A stretch of DNA of 64,000 nucleotides, from contig CAWFZK010000031.1 of NCBI GenBank assembly GCA_963820315.1, positions 179,876 through 243,875 of the forward strand, read 5' to 3'. How positions within the stretch are numbered: the first letter of the stretch is position 1; each line of letters starts with the position of its first letter. The notes under the pieces are model-generated. The model was not told the origin of the DNA. It did no database searches and saw only the letters and a list, made by a program, of their open reading frames with translations. This DNA is from JACVRW01 sp963820315 (GTDB taxonomy: Bacteria > Actinomycetota > Thermoleophilia > Solirubrobacterales > Thermoleophilaceae). Positions 1 to 8,937 of this stretch are shown piece by piece. The position numbers and the translations under genes are program-made.

Positions 1-870
1 GACTCGAACTTCAACTACCAGCAGATGCTCGAGGAGAACCGCGACGACGTGAACGCGCTCCTCGAGGACGCGAAGGCCACCTACGTGCGCGCGAACCCGG
101 CCTACGAGGAGATGGAAGGGATCGTGGCGGGCGTGTCCTCGCTCGCCGACTACGACGTGATCATCGACGCCGGCTCGTCCGGAGAGGATCCCGAGAACGC
201 GGTTCCGTTCGACCTCGAGCTGCCCAACGGCAAGACGCTCAAGCAGCCGGGCAACTTCATGTTCCTCACCGAGACGTCGCTCTACGGCACGAACGACGAC
301 CTGACCGCCAAGGGCGTGAAGGCGGATCTGAACGGCGACGGCAAGGTCGAGTTCGGCGAGGCGCTGCCCGACGCGAACATCTTCCTCGCCACCACGCGCG
401 ACTTCGACAAGTACGCGCGCGAGCTCGACTCCGAGGCGAACGCCTTCGAGCCATCGGACTCGGACGCCTTCTCGGCACTCGTGATCATGACCCCGACGAT
501 GTCGGAGTACTTCGAGGCGTGGAAGAACTCTCGCTTCGTCGCCGGCAACAAGGCGAGCGAGCAGGCCTTCGTCGCGACCTCGCGGCTCTCGGACATCGCC
601 GACATCCTCGAGGGCCTCGTCTTCACCTACGACGGCGTGCAGCCGATCGTCGCGGACGCGGATCCGCAGCAGGCCAAGCAGACCAAGGAGAGCCTGCAGC
701 AGCTGCACGACTTCGCGGCCGACCTGCGCGACAAGGAGGACGGCGGCCGCAAGTACACCGCGGAGGAGGCGGACACGCTGGGCTCGCAGGCGCAGGAGCA
801 GGCCGAGGCCATCGCGGGGCAGATCACGCAGGCGGCCGCCAAGCTCAACATCGAGCTCGAGGAAGGCTGA
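1..870 (+). CDS. EfeO/EfeM-like (imelysin-type) iron uptake protein, 5' end missing
   Basis: The reading frame is open from the first base, so this is the C-terminal 289 residues of a longer protein; the first internal ATG is at 25. It is acidic, mostly helical in appearance and ends 9 bases before an FTR1-type iron permease gene. That pairing, and the alanine/glutamate-rich helical C-terminus, suggest the periplasmic EfeO/EfeM (peptidase M75, imelysin-like) partner that delivers iron to the permease. An EF-hand-like loop (DLNGDGKVEFGE, about nucleotides 328-363) is visible. The lipoprotein or signal region would lie outside the window. The family call rests mainly on context and is moderate. 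Confidence 0.55.
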   Translation, partial: DSNFNYQQMLEENRDDVNALLEDAKATYVRANPAYEEMEGIVAGVSSLADYDVIIDAGSSGEDPENAVPFDLELPNGKTLKQPGNFMFLTETSLYGTNDDLTAKGVKADLNGDGKVEFGEALPDANIFLATTRDFDKYARELDSEANAFEPSDSDAFSALVIMTPTMSEYFEAWKNSRFVAGNKASEQAFVATSRLSDIADILEGLVFTYDGVQPIVADADPQQAKQTKESLQQLHDFAADLRDKEDGGRKYTAEEADTLGSQAQEQAEAIAGQITQAAAKLNIELEEG

Positions 871-879
871 CGCGCACCA

Positions 880-3319
880 GTGCGGCGATGCCTGTTCATC
901 CTCGCCGCGCTGGCAGCGCTCTTCCTGACGCCCGGAAGCGCCGCGGCGCAGGAGCTGCCGCCCTGGCAGGCGGCGCAGCGCATGCAGGAGGCGCTGTTCA
1001 CGGCGCAGACCGACCTGCTTCTCGATGAGGAGTCGGGCGGCCGCGCGGCCGCGCGTGCCCGCGCGCTGTATGCCGGCGAGCTGGCCCAGGCGCTGCGCGC
1101 GGATGCGCCGGCGGCCGACCGCGAAATGCGCGCGGCGCTCCGGGACGCCGAGCGCGCTTTCGCCGAGGAGGACCAGGCCGCCCTCGCCGCCGCGCGCGGG
1201 CGCCTCCACACAGCCCTGATGCGCGGCAGCTACGCGGTGACGGTCGCGGCGGTGCGCGCGGGCGACGCGGCTCGTGCCCGCGATTGGCTGCTGCTGCGTG
1301 AGTTCCGCGAGGCCACCCGCTTCACGCGCCCGGGCGTCGACGCCACGATCGCGGTGCGCAACCTCGCGAGCGGCGAGAGCGGCCCGCGCAAGGCGCTGCT
1401 CGACGTGAAGAAGGACCTGCTCGACGCCTACCAGGCGAGCCTGTCGGCCGAGCTCGAGCAGGCGCTGCAGGCCCAGGAGCGCGGCTTCGACGCCCGGCTG
1501 GCCGAGACGTCGGCCAAGGCGGCCGGGCTCTGGCTGATCCTCGCGCCCGAGTACGAGCGCTCCCGCGGGGCCGCCGCGCGCGAGGAGGCGGACGCCGCCT
1601 TCGAGGAGGTCGCCCGCACGGGCCTGAGCGATCCCGCTCGGTTCCCCGATGCCGCCGAGGCGGCCACCGCCGAGCTCGAGGGCTTCGTGGCCGCCCCCTT
1701 CACCCCGGAGGAGCAGGCGCGCCGCGCCGCTCAGCTCGTCCGCTTCCTCGACCTGATCCCGATCGAGTACCGCGATGGAGTCGACGACGGCCGCGTGACG
1801 ATTCCCTTCGAGATCCAGGAGGGGATCGCCTTCCGCGACGGCGCCGCCTCGGCGTTCGCCGACCTCGAGGGCGAGCTCGCCGAGCGCGACCCGCGTGCCA
1901 CGGCAGAGGTCGAGAGGACGCTCGAGCAGCTCGAGCGCTACGTCGAGGACGCGGCGAGCGGCAAGGAGGTCGTGTCCGAGGACGACGTCGAGGAGGCGCA
2001 CGGTCGCGCTTCCGACCTGCTCGACGAGCTGTTCCCCGAGGAGTGGAAGGAGGAGGACACCCAGTCCGACTTCGACCTGATCGCGCTCACGCTGGACCGG
2101 CTCGAGGCGGCCGTCGCGGCGGGTGAATACCGCCAGGCCGAGCAGGCGCGGCTCGAGGCGTACGCCTTCTTCGAGTTCGGGCCCGAGCTGAGCCTGCGCT
2201 CGCTGGCGCCCGGCATCGTCGCGCACGTCGAGGCGCTCGTCTGGTTCGGGATCGACGGCCACGAGGGGCTCGCGAAGCTGATCGCCAACCATGCCCCCTC
2301 GCGCGACGTGCGCGAGACGCGGCTCGCGCTCGACGAGGCGCTCGAGGATGGCGCCGGCACAGCTCGGCGAGGGCGCCAGCACGGCGACCATCGTCACGAA
2401 CGCGGCCGTGATCGTCTTCCGCGAGGGCCTCGAGGCGGTGCTGATCCTCGCGGCCGTGATGGCGAGCCTGCTGGGCGCGAACCGTGCCCAGCGCAAGCCG
2501 ATGCTGATCGGCGCCGGCCTCGCACTCGTGGCGAGCGGCATCACCTTCGTGCTCGCGCAGACGGTGCTGACCTCGCTGGCGCGCTACGGGGAGAAGCTCG
2601 AGGCGATCGTCGGGCTGGTCGCGATCGGGGTGCTCTTACTCGTCCTCAACTGGTTCTTCCACCGGGTCTACTGGACCGAGCACATCTCGCGCTTCCACAA
2701 GCGCCGCAAGCGCCTGATGAACGTGACCGCGGGCGGTCTGATGTCAGCCCAGGTGTTCGGGTTCGTGCTGCTCGGCTTCTCGACCGTCTACCGCGAGGGC
2801 TTCGAGACCGTGCTCTTCCTGCAGGCGCTCGAGCTCAACTCCGGGGTCATGGTCGTCCTCGAGGGAGTGCTGCTCGGGTCGATCGGCGTCGCGGCCGTGG
2901 CGGTGGCGACCTTCGTGCTCGAGCGCAAGCTGCCCTACAGGAAGATGCTGATCGTCACCGGCGTGCTGCTCACCGCCGTGCTCGTGATCATGGTGGGCAA
3001 GACCGCGCGCACCATGCAGGGTGTCGGCTGGCTCCCGATCACGCCGATCGACATCGACGTGCCCTACTGGATGGGGCTCTGGCTCGGCATCTTCCCGACG
3101 GTCGAGACGATCGGGGCGCAGATCGCGGCGTTCATCTTCGTGATCGGGAGCTACGTGCTCGCGGAGCGCGTGCGCACGCGCGGCCGCGGCGCGCCGGCCC
3201 GTCCGGCGCCGGCCGTGGCGGCGGCCAACGGTTCGAACGGCTCCAATGGCGGGGCGCCCGCCGCAGAGGTCCCGGCCGAGCGCGAGCAGGTCGGCAGCGG
3301 CGAGAAACGCGGCCCCTAG
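880..3319 (+). CDS. FTR1-family iron permease with long periplasmic N-terminal domain (frameshifted)
   Basis: The GTG at 880 opens a signal peptide (residues about 4-24, ending near AAAQE) followed by about 470 acidic, helical residues, a layout known for bacterial FTR1 proteins with an extracytoplasmic domain. The transmembrane permease part lies in the next frame from about 2348 to 3319. It carries the two diagnostic iron-binding motifs, FREGLEAVL (near 2420) and YREGFETVL (near 2800), and seven or so hydrophobic segments. The two halves join if one extra base is removed near 2348-2360. Without that correction frame 1 runs on nonsensically to 4116. An alternative is two genes, with the permease starting at the ATG at 2348. 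It likely imports ferric iron together with the upstream EfeO-like protein. The C-terminal tail is Ala/Asn/Gly-rich. Confidence 0.85.
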
Positions 3320-3933
3320 CGCGCGAGCGTCTCGAGGCGCTCCGCCGCGACGGCGTACGCGGTGTCGGACGGTCCGCTCGCCTGCGCGAACAGCACGCCG
3401 AGGACGCTCCCGTCGGCGGCCACGAGCGGGGCCCCAGAGTCGCCCTGGCGCACGCGCGCCTCGAGCTCGAATGCCGGCCGCAGCACCGGCGCGGCGCCGG
3501 GACGCGGCCGGATGCGCGCGTCGATCCGCCGGCGCACCGTTGCCTCGATGGCCGCGGGGTGCCCGTCGCGGCGCACCAGCAGGCGCGCCGACCCGGCGCC
3601 GGGCAGAGGGGAGGGGCGCGGCGTACCGGCGGGGAGCTCGAGCACGGCGAGGTCGCCGCGCTGGTCGATGGCTACGACGCGCGCACGCCGCGCCGGGCCG
3701 TCGCCGGAGCGGACAAGCACACGCGCGCGCCGCGCCGGCAGCAGGTGGGCGACGGTCACGATGCGGCCGTCGCCGTGCTCGAAGCCGGTCGCCACGGCGG
3801 CCGAGCCCACCGGCGGCACCACGAGCACATCCACGACGGCGGGCCCCGACGGGAGTGGGCCCGCGGAGGGCGCCGCGAGCAGCACGGCCACCCCGCAGGC
3901 GAGCGCCGCGGCGCTCGCGACCGCCGCCCTCAC
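3316..3933 (-). CDS. Secreted trypsin-like serine protease
   Basis: This is a 205-residue protein with an N-terminal hydrophobic signal segment (residues about 5-25). The chymotrypsin-fold triad is visible: His in VTVAHLL, Asp in GDLAVLEL and the nucleophile Ser in RQGDSGAPLV. It is short for a protease and lacks a PDZ domain, so it is a minimal trypsin-like enzyme acting outside the cytoplasmic membrane. It converges on the FTR1 gene, sharing the last few bases, and overlaps the start side of the LacI gene stop by 4 bases, so it may be co-transcribed with lacI. The substrate cannot be told. Confidence 0.8.
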   Translation of the reverse strand: MRAAVASAAALACGVAVLLAAPSAGPLPSGPAVVDVLVVPPVGSAAVATGFEHGDGRIVTVAHLLPARRARVLVRSGDGPARRARVVAIDQRGDLAVLELPAGTPRPSPLPGAGSARLLVRRDGHPAAIEATVRRRIDARIRPRPGAAPVLRPAFELEARVRQGDSGAPLVAADGSVLGVLFAQASGPSDTAYAVAAERLETLAR

Positions 3934-4931
3934 GGCGCCGGGCCCGACGTCTTGCGCACCACCAGGCGCGGCTCCTCGAGCCGTGTCGCGCGTGACTCGC
4001 GGCCGTTCACGCGCTCGAGCAGCAGCTCGAGTGCGAGCTTCCCCATCTCCTCGCGCGGCTGGTTGACCGTGGTCAGCGACATGTGGTGGAGCGCCGCCAG
4101 GAAGGTGTTGTCGTAGCCGACGATCGAGACGTCGCGGGGGACCATGATTCCCTCGTCCTCGAGCCGGTCGAGCACGCCGGCGGCCACGAGATCGTTGGCG
4201 GCGAAGACCGCCGTAGGCAGCTCGCTGCCGCGCAGCAGCCGCTCGGCGGCGCGGACGCCCGCCTCCTCAGTGAAGTCGCCTGGCAGGACCTCGGCGTGCG
4301 CTGCGAGCCCGACCTCCTTCATGGCCTTGAGGTACCCCGCGCGCCGCGGGGCGGCACCCGCTCCGCGCCCGCCGTCGATGTGGACGATCCGCTTGTGGCC
4401 GAGCGAAGAAAGGTGCTCCACGGCGAGCCGCGCGCCCACCTCCTCGTCGGTCATCACCCAGTCGACGCCGCCGTTGCGGGGAGCGCGGCCGATCACCACC
4501 ACCGGCACCGAGGCCGCGGCCACGGCCAGCTCCGACGCCGCCATGCGCGGGCTGACGAGGATCAGCCCGTCTGTGCGGTACTCGAGTAGCGCGTCGAGCA
4601 TCGCCCGCTCGCGCCGGCGGCGGCGGCCGCCGGTGATGATCAACAGGCGATAGCCGATGCTGGACGCGAAGGCCTCGATGCCCTGCGCGATCTCGGCGAA
4701 GAACGGATTGTGAAGATCGTTGAGCAGCACGCCGACGGTGCTCGTCCGGCGGCTGGCCAGGCCGCGCGCCATCGCATTCGGGCGGTAGCCGAGCCTGGCG
4801 GCGGCGTCCAGGACGCGCGCGCGCCGCTCGGGGCTGACCTTGGGGCTCTCGCGCATGACAAGCGAGACGAGAGCCCGCGAGACGCCGGCCTCACGGGCCA
4901 CGTCCTCCATCGTCACATGCGAGCGAGTCAC
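3930..4931 (-). CDS. LacI-family transcriptional regulator of the inositol operon
   Basis: The protein has 333 residues from a GTG at 4931; an ATG at 4910 (MEDVAREAG) is an alternative start. Residues about 8-55 are the LacI helix-turn-helix (VAREAGVSRALVSLVM) and hinge (ARGLASRRTSTVGVL). The rest is a periplasmic-binding-protein-like ligand domain with NDLHNPFFAEIAQGIE and the C-terminal TTVNQPREEMG signature. It is transcribed away from the iol operon. The intergenic region holds two near-identical palindromes with a central CG typical of LacI operators, so it most likely represses the inositol genes and itself. The effector is unknown; inositol or a catabolite is the natural guess. Confidence 0.9.
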   Translation of the reverse strand: MTRSHVTMEDVAREAGVSRALVSLVMRESPKVSPERRARVLDAAARLGYRPNAMARGLASRRTSTVGVLLNDLHNPFFAEIAQGIEAFASSIGYRLLIITGGRRRRRERAMLDALLEYRTDGLILVSPRMAASELAVAAASVPVVVIGRAPRNGGVDWVMTDEEVGARLAVEHLSSLGHKRIVHIDGGRGAGAAPRRAGYLKAMKEVGLAAHAEVLPGDFTEEAGVRAAERLLRGSELPTAVFAANDLVAAGVLDRLEDEGIMVPRDVSIVGYDNTFLAALHHMSLTTVNQPREEMGKLALELLLERVNGRESRATRLEEPRLVVRKTSGPAP

Positions 4932-4935
4932 GCCC

Positions 4936-4964
4936 TTGACATCTCCATTCCCCGGATGGATACT
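4936..4964 (+). promoter_or_regulatory. Predicted sigma-70 promoter of the iol operon
   Basis: A perfect -35 TTGACA (4936-4941) is followed after 17 bases by GATACT (4959-4964), which matches four of six -10 positions. Transcription would start near 4971, directly before or inside the first LacI operator, leaving a leader of about 120 bases before iolE. The promoter overlaps the 5' end of the divergent lacI gene. Confidence 0.6.
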
Positions 4965-4975
4965 GCCGCGCAGAG

Positions 4976-5003
4976 ATTAGAGCGCTCTAACAGCAAATTG
5001 CAA
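4976..5003 (-). promoter_or_regulatory. Possible lacI promoter on the minus strand
   Basis: Read on the minus strand, TTGCAA (5003-4998) and TCTAAT (4981-4976) are separated by 16 bases. The -10 lies inside the first LacI operator, which would give autorepression. The -35 is weak, so this is a tentative call. Confidence 0.35.
4977..4990. promoter_or_regulatory. LacI operator 1 (perfect 14-bp palindrome)
   Basis: TTAGAGCGCTCTAA is a perfect palindrome with the central CG step seen in LacI-family operators. It sits just after the predicted iol -10 box, the expected place for repression. Confidence 0.75.
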
Positions 5004-5055
5004 GTTCAGCGCTCAACTCGACGGGGAAGGAGAGGCTCAATGCCAGGCAAGGCGA

Positions 5056-5067
5056 TAGCGCGCTCTA
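5056..5067. promoter_or_regulatory. LacI operator 2
   Basis: TAGCGCGCTCTA differs from the core of operator 1 (TAGAGCGCTCTA) at one position and lies 78 bases downstream, 22 bases before the iolE start. A pair at this distance would allow looping or a roadblock in the leader. Confidence 0.6.
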
Positions 5068-5089
5068 ACAGGCGTTATCGAGTTCGAGG

Positions 5090-6004
5090 ATGAGCGCCCT
5101 GTCGGCGGTGCCGCCGCGGGTCGCCGCGGCGCCCATCTCGTGGGGCGTCTGCGAGGTGCCCGGCTGGGGCCTCATGTTGCCGCCGGAGCGCGTGCTGAGC
5201 GAGATGGCCGCGCTCGGCTTCCGGGCGACCGAGCTGGGCCCCGTGGACTGGTTGCCGCTCGACCCTGGCGCCCTGCGTGCCGCGCTCCAGCGCCACGGGC
5301 TCGAGCTTGTCGGCGGCTTCGTCCCGCTCGTGCTGCACGAGCCGGATGCGGCCCCCGCCCGCGAGCGGGCCGGGCGAATCGGGCGGGTGCTGGCAGCGGC
5401 GGGCGCGGACGTGTTCGTGGCGGCGGTCGTGATGGATGACGATTGGGCCGAGCCGCAGCCGCTCGACGACGCGGCGTGGGACAGGCTCGCCGAGCACCTC
5501 GACGAGACGGCCGAGCTCGTCGCGGGCCTTGGCCTCGAGCTGGTCCTGCATCCGCATGCCGGCACGCTCGTCGAGCGGGAGCCGGAGATCGAGCGCGTGC
5601 TGGCGGCGTCACAAGCGGCGCTCTGCCTGGACACCGGCCACCTGACGATCGCCGGCGCCGATCCGGCCGACTTCGTGCGGCGCCACGGCGAGCGCATCGC
5701 GCACGTCCACCTCAAGGACGTCGACGCGGCGGTGGCCCGGCGCTACCGCGCGGGCGAGCTGTCGCTCGTCGAGGCGACCCAGGCCGGCCTGTTCCGGCCG
5801 CTCGGCCAGGGCGACGCGAACATCGCGCAGGTCATCGATCTTCTGGAACGGGTGGGCTACGGGCGCTGGCTCGTGCTCGAACAGGACACGGCCATCACCG
5901 GGGAGGAGCCGCCGGTAGGACGTGGTCCGGTGCTCGACGTGCAGGCCAGCGTCGCGTACCTGAATGGACTGGCTCCGCGAGAGGAGGAGGTTCCGCAGAC
6001 ATGA
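5090..6004 (+). CDS. iolE: Myo-inosose-2 dehydratase (IolE-like TIM-barrel)
   Basis: This 304-residue protein belongs to the xylose-isomerase-like TIM-barrel family. Recognisable features are the N-terminal APISWGVCEVPGWG, the metal-ligand segments LVLHPHAGT, LCLDTGHLTIAG and HVHLKDVD, and a C-terminal LEQDT. The N-terminal ISWGV and the acid/His metal ligands match IolE, which dehydrates 2-keto-myo-inositol to 3D-trihydroxycyclohexane-1,2-dione. The start at 5090 follows GAGG by a few bases. It is the first gene of the iol operon and overlaps the next gene by 4 bases (ATGA at 6001). Confidence 0.85.
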   Translation: MSALSAVPPRVAAAPISWGVCEVPGWGLMLPPERVLSEMAALGFRATELGPVDWLPLDPGALRAALQRHGLELVGGFVPLVLHEPDAAPARERAGRIGRVLAAAGADVFVAAVVMDDDWAEPQPLDDAAWDRLAEHLDETAELVAGLGLELVLHPHAGTLVEREPEIERVLAASQAALCLDTGHLTIAGADPADFVRRHGERIAHVHLKDVDAAVARRYRAGELSLVEATQAGLFRPLGQGDANIAQVIDLLERVGYGRWLVLEQDTAITGEEPPVGRGPVLDVQASVAYLNGLAPREEEVPQT

Positions 6005-6999
6005 AGCGACTGTTCCCAACGGTGCTGGTGCTGCTCTTCGCCGTGCTGGCCATGGCGTTCGTGACGGCGTGCGGCGACGACGATGACGACGGTGGCTCGG
6101 GTGAGGGCTCCGAGGACGTCAGCCTGACCCAGGGCGGTGATCTGAAGATCGCGGTCATCACGCACGGGTCCGGAGACTCGTTCTGGGCGGTCGCCAAGCG
6201 CGGGGCCGAGCAGGCCGGTAAGGACATGGGCGTCCAGGTCCAGTACAGCGAGTCCGCCAACGACCCGCAGAAGCAGGCCCAGCTGATCGACGCCGCGGTC
6301 ACCGACAAGGTCAACGGCATCGCGGTCTCCGCCCCGAACCCGGACGCCCTCCGGGAGCCGCTCAAGAAGGCGGCCGACGCCGGCATCCCGATCATCACGC
6401 TCAACTCCGGCCAGACCGATTCGGCCGATCTCGGCGCGATCACGCACGTCGGCCAGGACGAGGCGATCGCCGGCGAGGCGGCCGGCTCGCGGCTCGCTGA
6501 GGGCGGCGCGCAGAAGCTCCTCTGCGTGATCCACGAGCAGGGCAACATCGGGCTCAACGAGCGTTGCGACGGCGCCAAGCAGGGCTTCGGCGGCGAGGTC
6601 GAGAACCTGCAGGTCAAGGGCGTCGAGGACATCTCGACGACGCTCACCGAGATCCAGTCGAAGCTCGAGTCGGACGACTCGATCGACGCCGTGCTCTCGC
6701 TCAACCCGGACATCGCCGTCGCTGCGCGCGACGCCGTCCAGGGCGCAAGCTCCGAGGCCAAGCTCGCGACGTTCGACCTCAGCGGCGACGTGGTCGACGC
6801 GATCGAGGCCGGCGAGATCGAGTTCGCGGTCGACCAGCAGCAGTATCTGCAGGGATACCTCCCGGTGGTATTCCTGAAGCTGTTCAACGACAACGCCAAC
6901 ACGGTCGGCGGCGGCCAGCCGGTGCTCACCGGTCCGGGCTTCGTCGACAAGGGCAACGCCGCCACGGTCAAGCAGCTGGCCGAGGAGGGGACGCGCTGA
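6001..6999 (+). CDS. Sugar (probably inositol) ABC transporter substrate-binding lipoprotein
   Basis: The 332-residue protein starts at the ATG at 6001, inside the iolE stop overlap. A signal peptide with lipobox FVTAC is followed by an Asp/Gly-rich linker, then a ribose-binding-type domain (Peripla_BP_4: LKIAVITHGSGDSFWAVAKRGAEQAGKD). It would be anchored outside the membrane and hand the sugar to the permease and ATPase encoded just downstream. Position inside the iol operon makes myo-inositol the likely ligand; this is inference. A strong hairpin follows the stop codon. Confidence 0.88.
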   Translation: MKRLFPTVLVLLFAVLAMAFVTACGDDDDDGGSGEGSEDVSLTQGGDLKIAVITHGSGDSFWAVAKRGAEQAGKDMGVQVQYSESANDPQKQAQLIDAAVTDKVNGIAVSAPNPDALREPLKKAADAGIPIITLNSGQTDSADLGAITHVGQDEAIAGEAAGSRLAEGGAQKLLCVIHEQGNIGLNERCDGAKQGFGGEVENLQVKGVEDISTTLTEIQSKLESDDSIDAVLSLNPDIAVAARDAVQGASSEAKLATFDLSGDVVDAIEAGEIEFAVDQQQYLQGYLPVVFLKLFNDNANTVGGGQPVLTGPGFVDKGNAATVKQLAEEGTR

Positions 7000-7014
7000 C
7001 GAACTGGGTTGCGT

Positions 7015-7042
7015 CGCGGCCGGCTGATCCCGGCCGGCCGCG
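7015..7042 (+). other. Intercistronic hairpin after the binding-protein gene
   Basis: CGCGGCCGGC (7015-7024) pairs perfectly with GCCGGCCGCG (7033-7042) around an 8-base loop. There is no T-run. Hairpins at this position in ABC operons commonly protect the upstream mRNA, giving more binding protein than permease; that role here is inference. Confidence 0.6.
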
Positions 7043-7069
7043 GCATAGCCCCGGGGAGGAGCAAGTGAG

Positions 7070-8137
7070 ATGAGCGATCAGGCCCTCGCCGAGCCGCCGG
7101 GGGCGCCACCCCCGACATCGGTCGTGGACGACCGGATGGCGGACGTCAGCTTCGTGACGAAGCTGCTGCGGCGGCCCGAGCTCGGTGCCGCGCTCGCCGC
7201 ACTCGTCGTCCTCCTCTTCTTCAGCTTCACCACTGACGAGTTCGGGACGCTCGACGGCGCCGCCAACTGGACCGACGTCGCCTCGACGCTCGGCATCCCG
7301 GCGGTGGCGGTGGCGCTGCTCATGATCGGCGGCGAGTTCGACCTGTCGGCGGGCGTGATGACCGGCAGCGCCGGGCTCGTGATGGGCCTGCTCGCCACCG
7401 AGCTCGACATGAACATCTGGTTCGCGATCGTGCTCACGTTCGTCTTCGCGGCGACGATCGGCTTCATCAACGGGATGATGGTCGTGAAGACGAAGCTGCC
7501 GAGCTTCATCGTCACGCTCGCGACCTTCTTCATCCTCCAGGGCGCCAACCTCGGCGTGACCAAGGAGATCACGGGCAGCGTGCGCGTCGGCGGGCTGAAC
7601 GAGGTCTCTGGCTATCAGTCGGCGTTCGACATCTTCGGCGGCTCGTTCTCCGAGTACGACTTCCGCATCTCGGTCATCTGGTGGGTCGTCGATCACGATC
7701 CTGGCGACCTGGGTGCTCTCCCGCACTCGCGTCGGCAACTGGATCTTCGGCGTCGGCGGCGACGCCGCCGCCGCCCGCAACGTCGGCGTGCCGGTCGCGC
7801 GCGTGAAGATCGCCCTCTTCATGACGACGTCGCTCGCCGCGGCGCTCGTCGGGATCATCGTGGCGCTCGGCTGTCCTCAGTGCAGGCGAGCCAGGGTGTC
7901 GGCGAGGAGTTCACCTACATCATCGCCGCGGTGGTCGGCGGCTGCCTGCTCACGGGCGGCTATGGCTCGGCGATCGGCGCCGCGATCGGCGCGCTGATCA
8001 TCGGCATGGCGTTCATCGGCATCCAGTTCTCCGGCTGGGACACCGACTGGCGCTTCCTGTTCCTCGGCGTGATCCTGCTGATGGCGGTGCTCGTCAACAA
8101 CTTCGTCCGGCGCAGCGCGGAAGGAGCCCGAAGGTGA
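7070..8137 (+). CDS. Sugar ABC transporter permease (RbsC/XylH type) with two compensating frameshifts
   Basis: The 355-residue frame is open throughout and carries RbsC-type permease features: GIPAVAVALLMIGGEFDLSAG, FINGMMVVKTKLPSFIVTLATF and C-terminal GGYGSAIGAAIGALIIGM. Residues about 208-266 are an arginine-rich nonsense stretch. In the next frame the same DNA (7692-7868) encodes the expected continuation ITILATWVLSRTRVGNWIF and RNVGVPVARVKIALFMTTS. One extra base near 7691 and one missing base near 7868 explain this, so the true protein is a normal permease. RBS GGGGAGGAG precedes the ATG. It forms the membrane channel for the putative inositol importer. Confidence 0.85.
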   Translation: MSDQALAEPPGAPPPTSVVDDRMADVSFVTKLLRRPELGAALAALVVLLFFSFTTDEFGTLDGAANWTDVASTLGIPAVAVALLMIGGEFDLSAGVMTGSAGLVMGLLATELDMNIWFAIVLTFVFAATIGFINGMMVVKTKLPSFIVTLATFFILQGANLGVTKEITGSVRVGGLNEVSGYQSAFDIFGGSFSEYDFRISVIWWVVDHDPGDLGALPHSRRQLDLRRRRRRRRRPQRRRAGRAREDRPLHDDVARRGARRDHRGARLSSVQASQGVGEEFTYIIAAVVGGCLLTGGYGSAIGAAIGALIIGMAFIGIQFSGWDTDWRFLFLGVILLMAVLVNNFVRRSAEGARR

Positions 8138-8937
8138 ACGACAGGGTGCCGCTGCTCGAGACGCGCGAGGTCTCGAAGTACTTCGGCAACGTGATCGCGC
8201 TCAAGGACGTCTCCGTGTCGGTCTACGACGGGCAGGTCACCTGCGTGCTCGGCGACAACGGGGCCGGCAAGTCGACGTTCATAAAGATCCTCTCGGGCGT
8301 TCACCCGCACGACGAGGGTGCGCTGCTTGTGGAGGGCGAGGAGGCGCACTTCCGCTCGCCGCGCGAGGCGCGCGAGCACGGCATCGCCACCGTCTACCAA
8401 GACCTGGCGACGGTGCCGCTGATGTCGATCTGGCGCAACTTCTTCCTGGGCTCGGAGCCCACGAGGACGGTCGGGCTGATCAAGGTCATCGACGTCAAGC
8501 GGGCGCAGCGGACGATGCGCGAGGAGATGGCCAAGATGGGCATCGACGTGCGCGATCCCGACCAGCCCGTCGGCACGCTGTCGGGTGGCGAGCGCCAGGC
8601 GGTCGCGATCTCGCGCGCGATCTACTTCGGCGCCAAGGTGCTGATCCTGGACGAGCCGACCTCGGCGCTCGGGGTAAAGCAGTCCGGGATCGTGCTGCGC
8701 TACATCGCGCAGGCCCGCGAGCGCGGGGTCGGGGTGATCTTCATCACCCACAATCCGCACCACGCCTACCCGGTGGGCGACCGCTTCGTCGTGCTGAACA
8801 GGGGCAAGCTGCTCGGCAAGTGGGAGCGCGGTGAGATCAGCCGCGACGAGCTCGTGAAGATGATGGCCGGCGGGGCTGAGCTCGACGAGCTCACGCACGA
8901 CCTCGAGCAGTCGACCGAGCGGCAGGAGGGGGCGTGA
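8134..8937 (+). CDS. Sugar ABC transporter ATP-binding protein
   Basis: The protein has 267 residues from a GTG overlapping the permease stop. Walker A GDNGAGKST, the Q-loop region VYQDLATV, the signature LSGGERQAV, Walker B VLILDEPTSAL and the switch His (ITHN) are all present. It has a single ATPase domain, unlike the double-domain RbsA/MglA type, so it would act as a homodimer as FrcA-like proteins do. It energises the adjacent permease. Confidence 0.9.
   Translation: MNDRVPLLETREVSKYFGNVIALKDVSVSVYDGQVTCVLGDNGAGKSTFIKILSGVHPHDEGALLVEGEEAHFRSPREAREHGIATVYQDLATVPLMSIWRNFFLGSEPTRTVGLIKVIDVKRAQRTMREEMAKMGIDVRDPDQPVGTLSGGERQAVAISRAIYFGAKVLILDEPTSALGVKQSGIVLRYIAQARERGVGVIFITHNPHHAYPVGDRFVVLNRGKLLGKWERGEISRDELVKMMAGGAELDELTHDLEQSTERQEGA

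Noticed and set aside
3320..4116. Frame 1 continuation of the FTR1 N-terminal domain
   Set aside because: After about 2350 it is compositionally nonsense while the next frame encodes the FTR1 membrane domain; it is a frameshift artefact.
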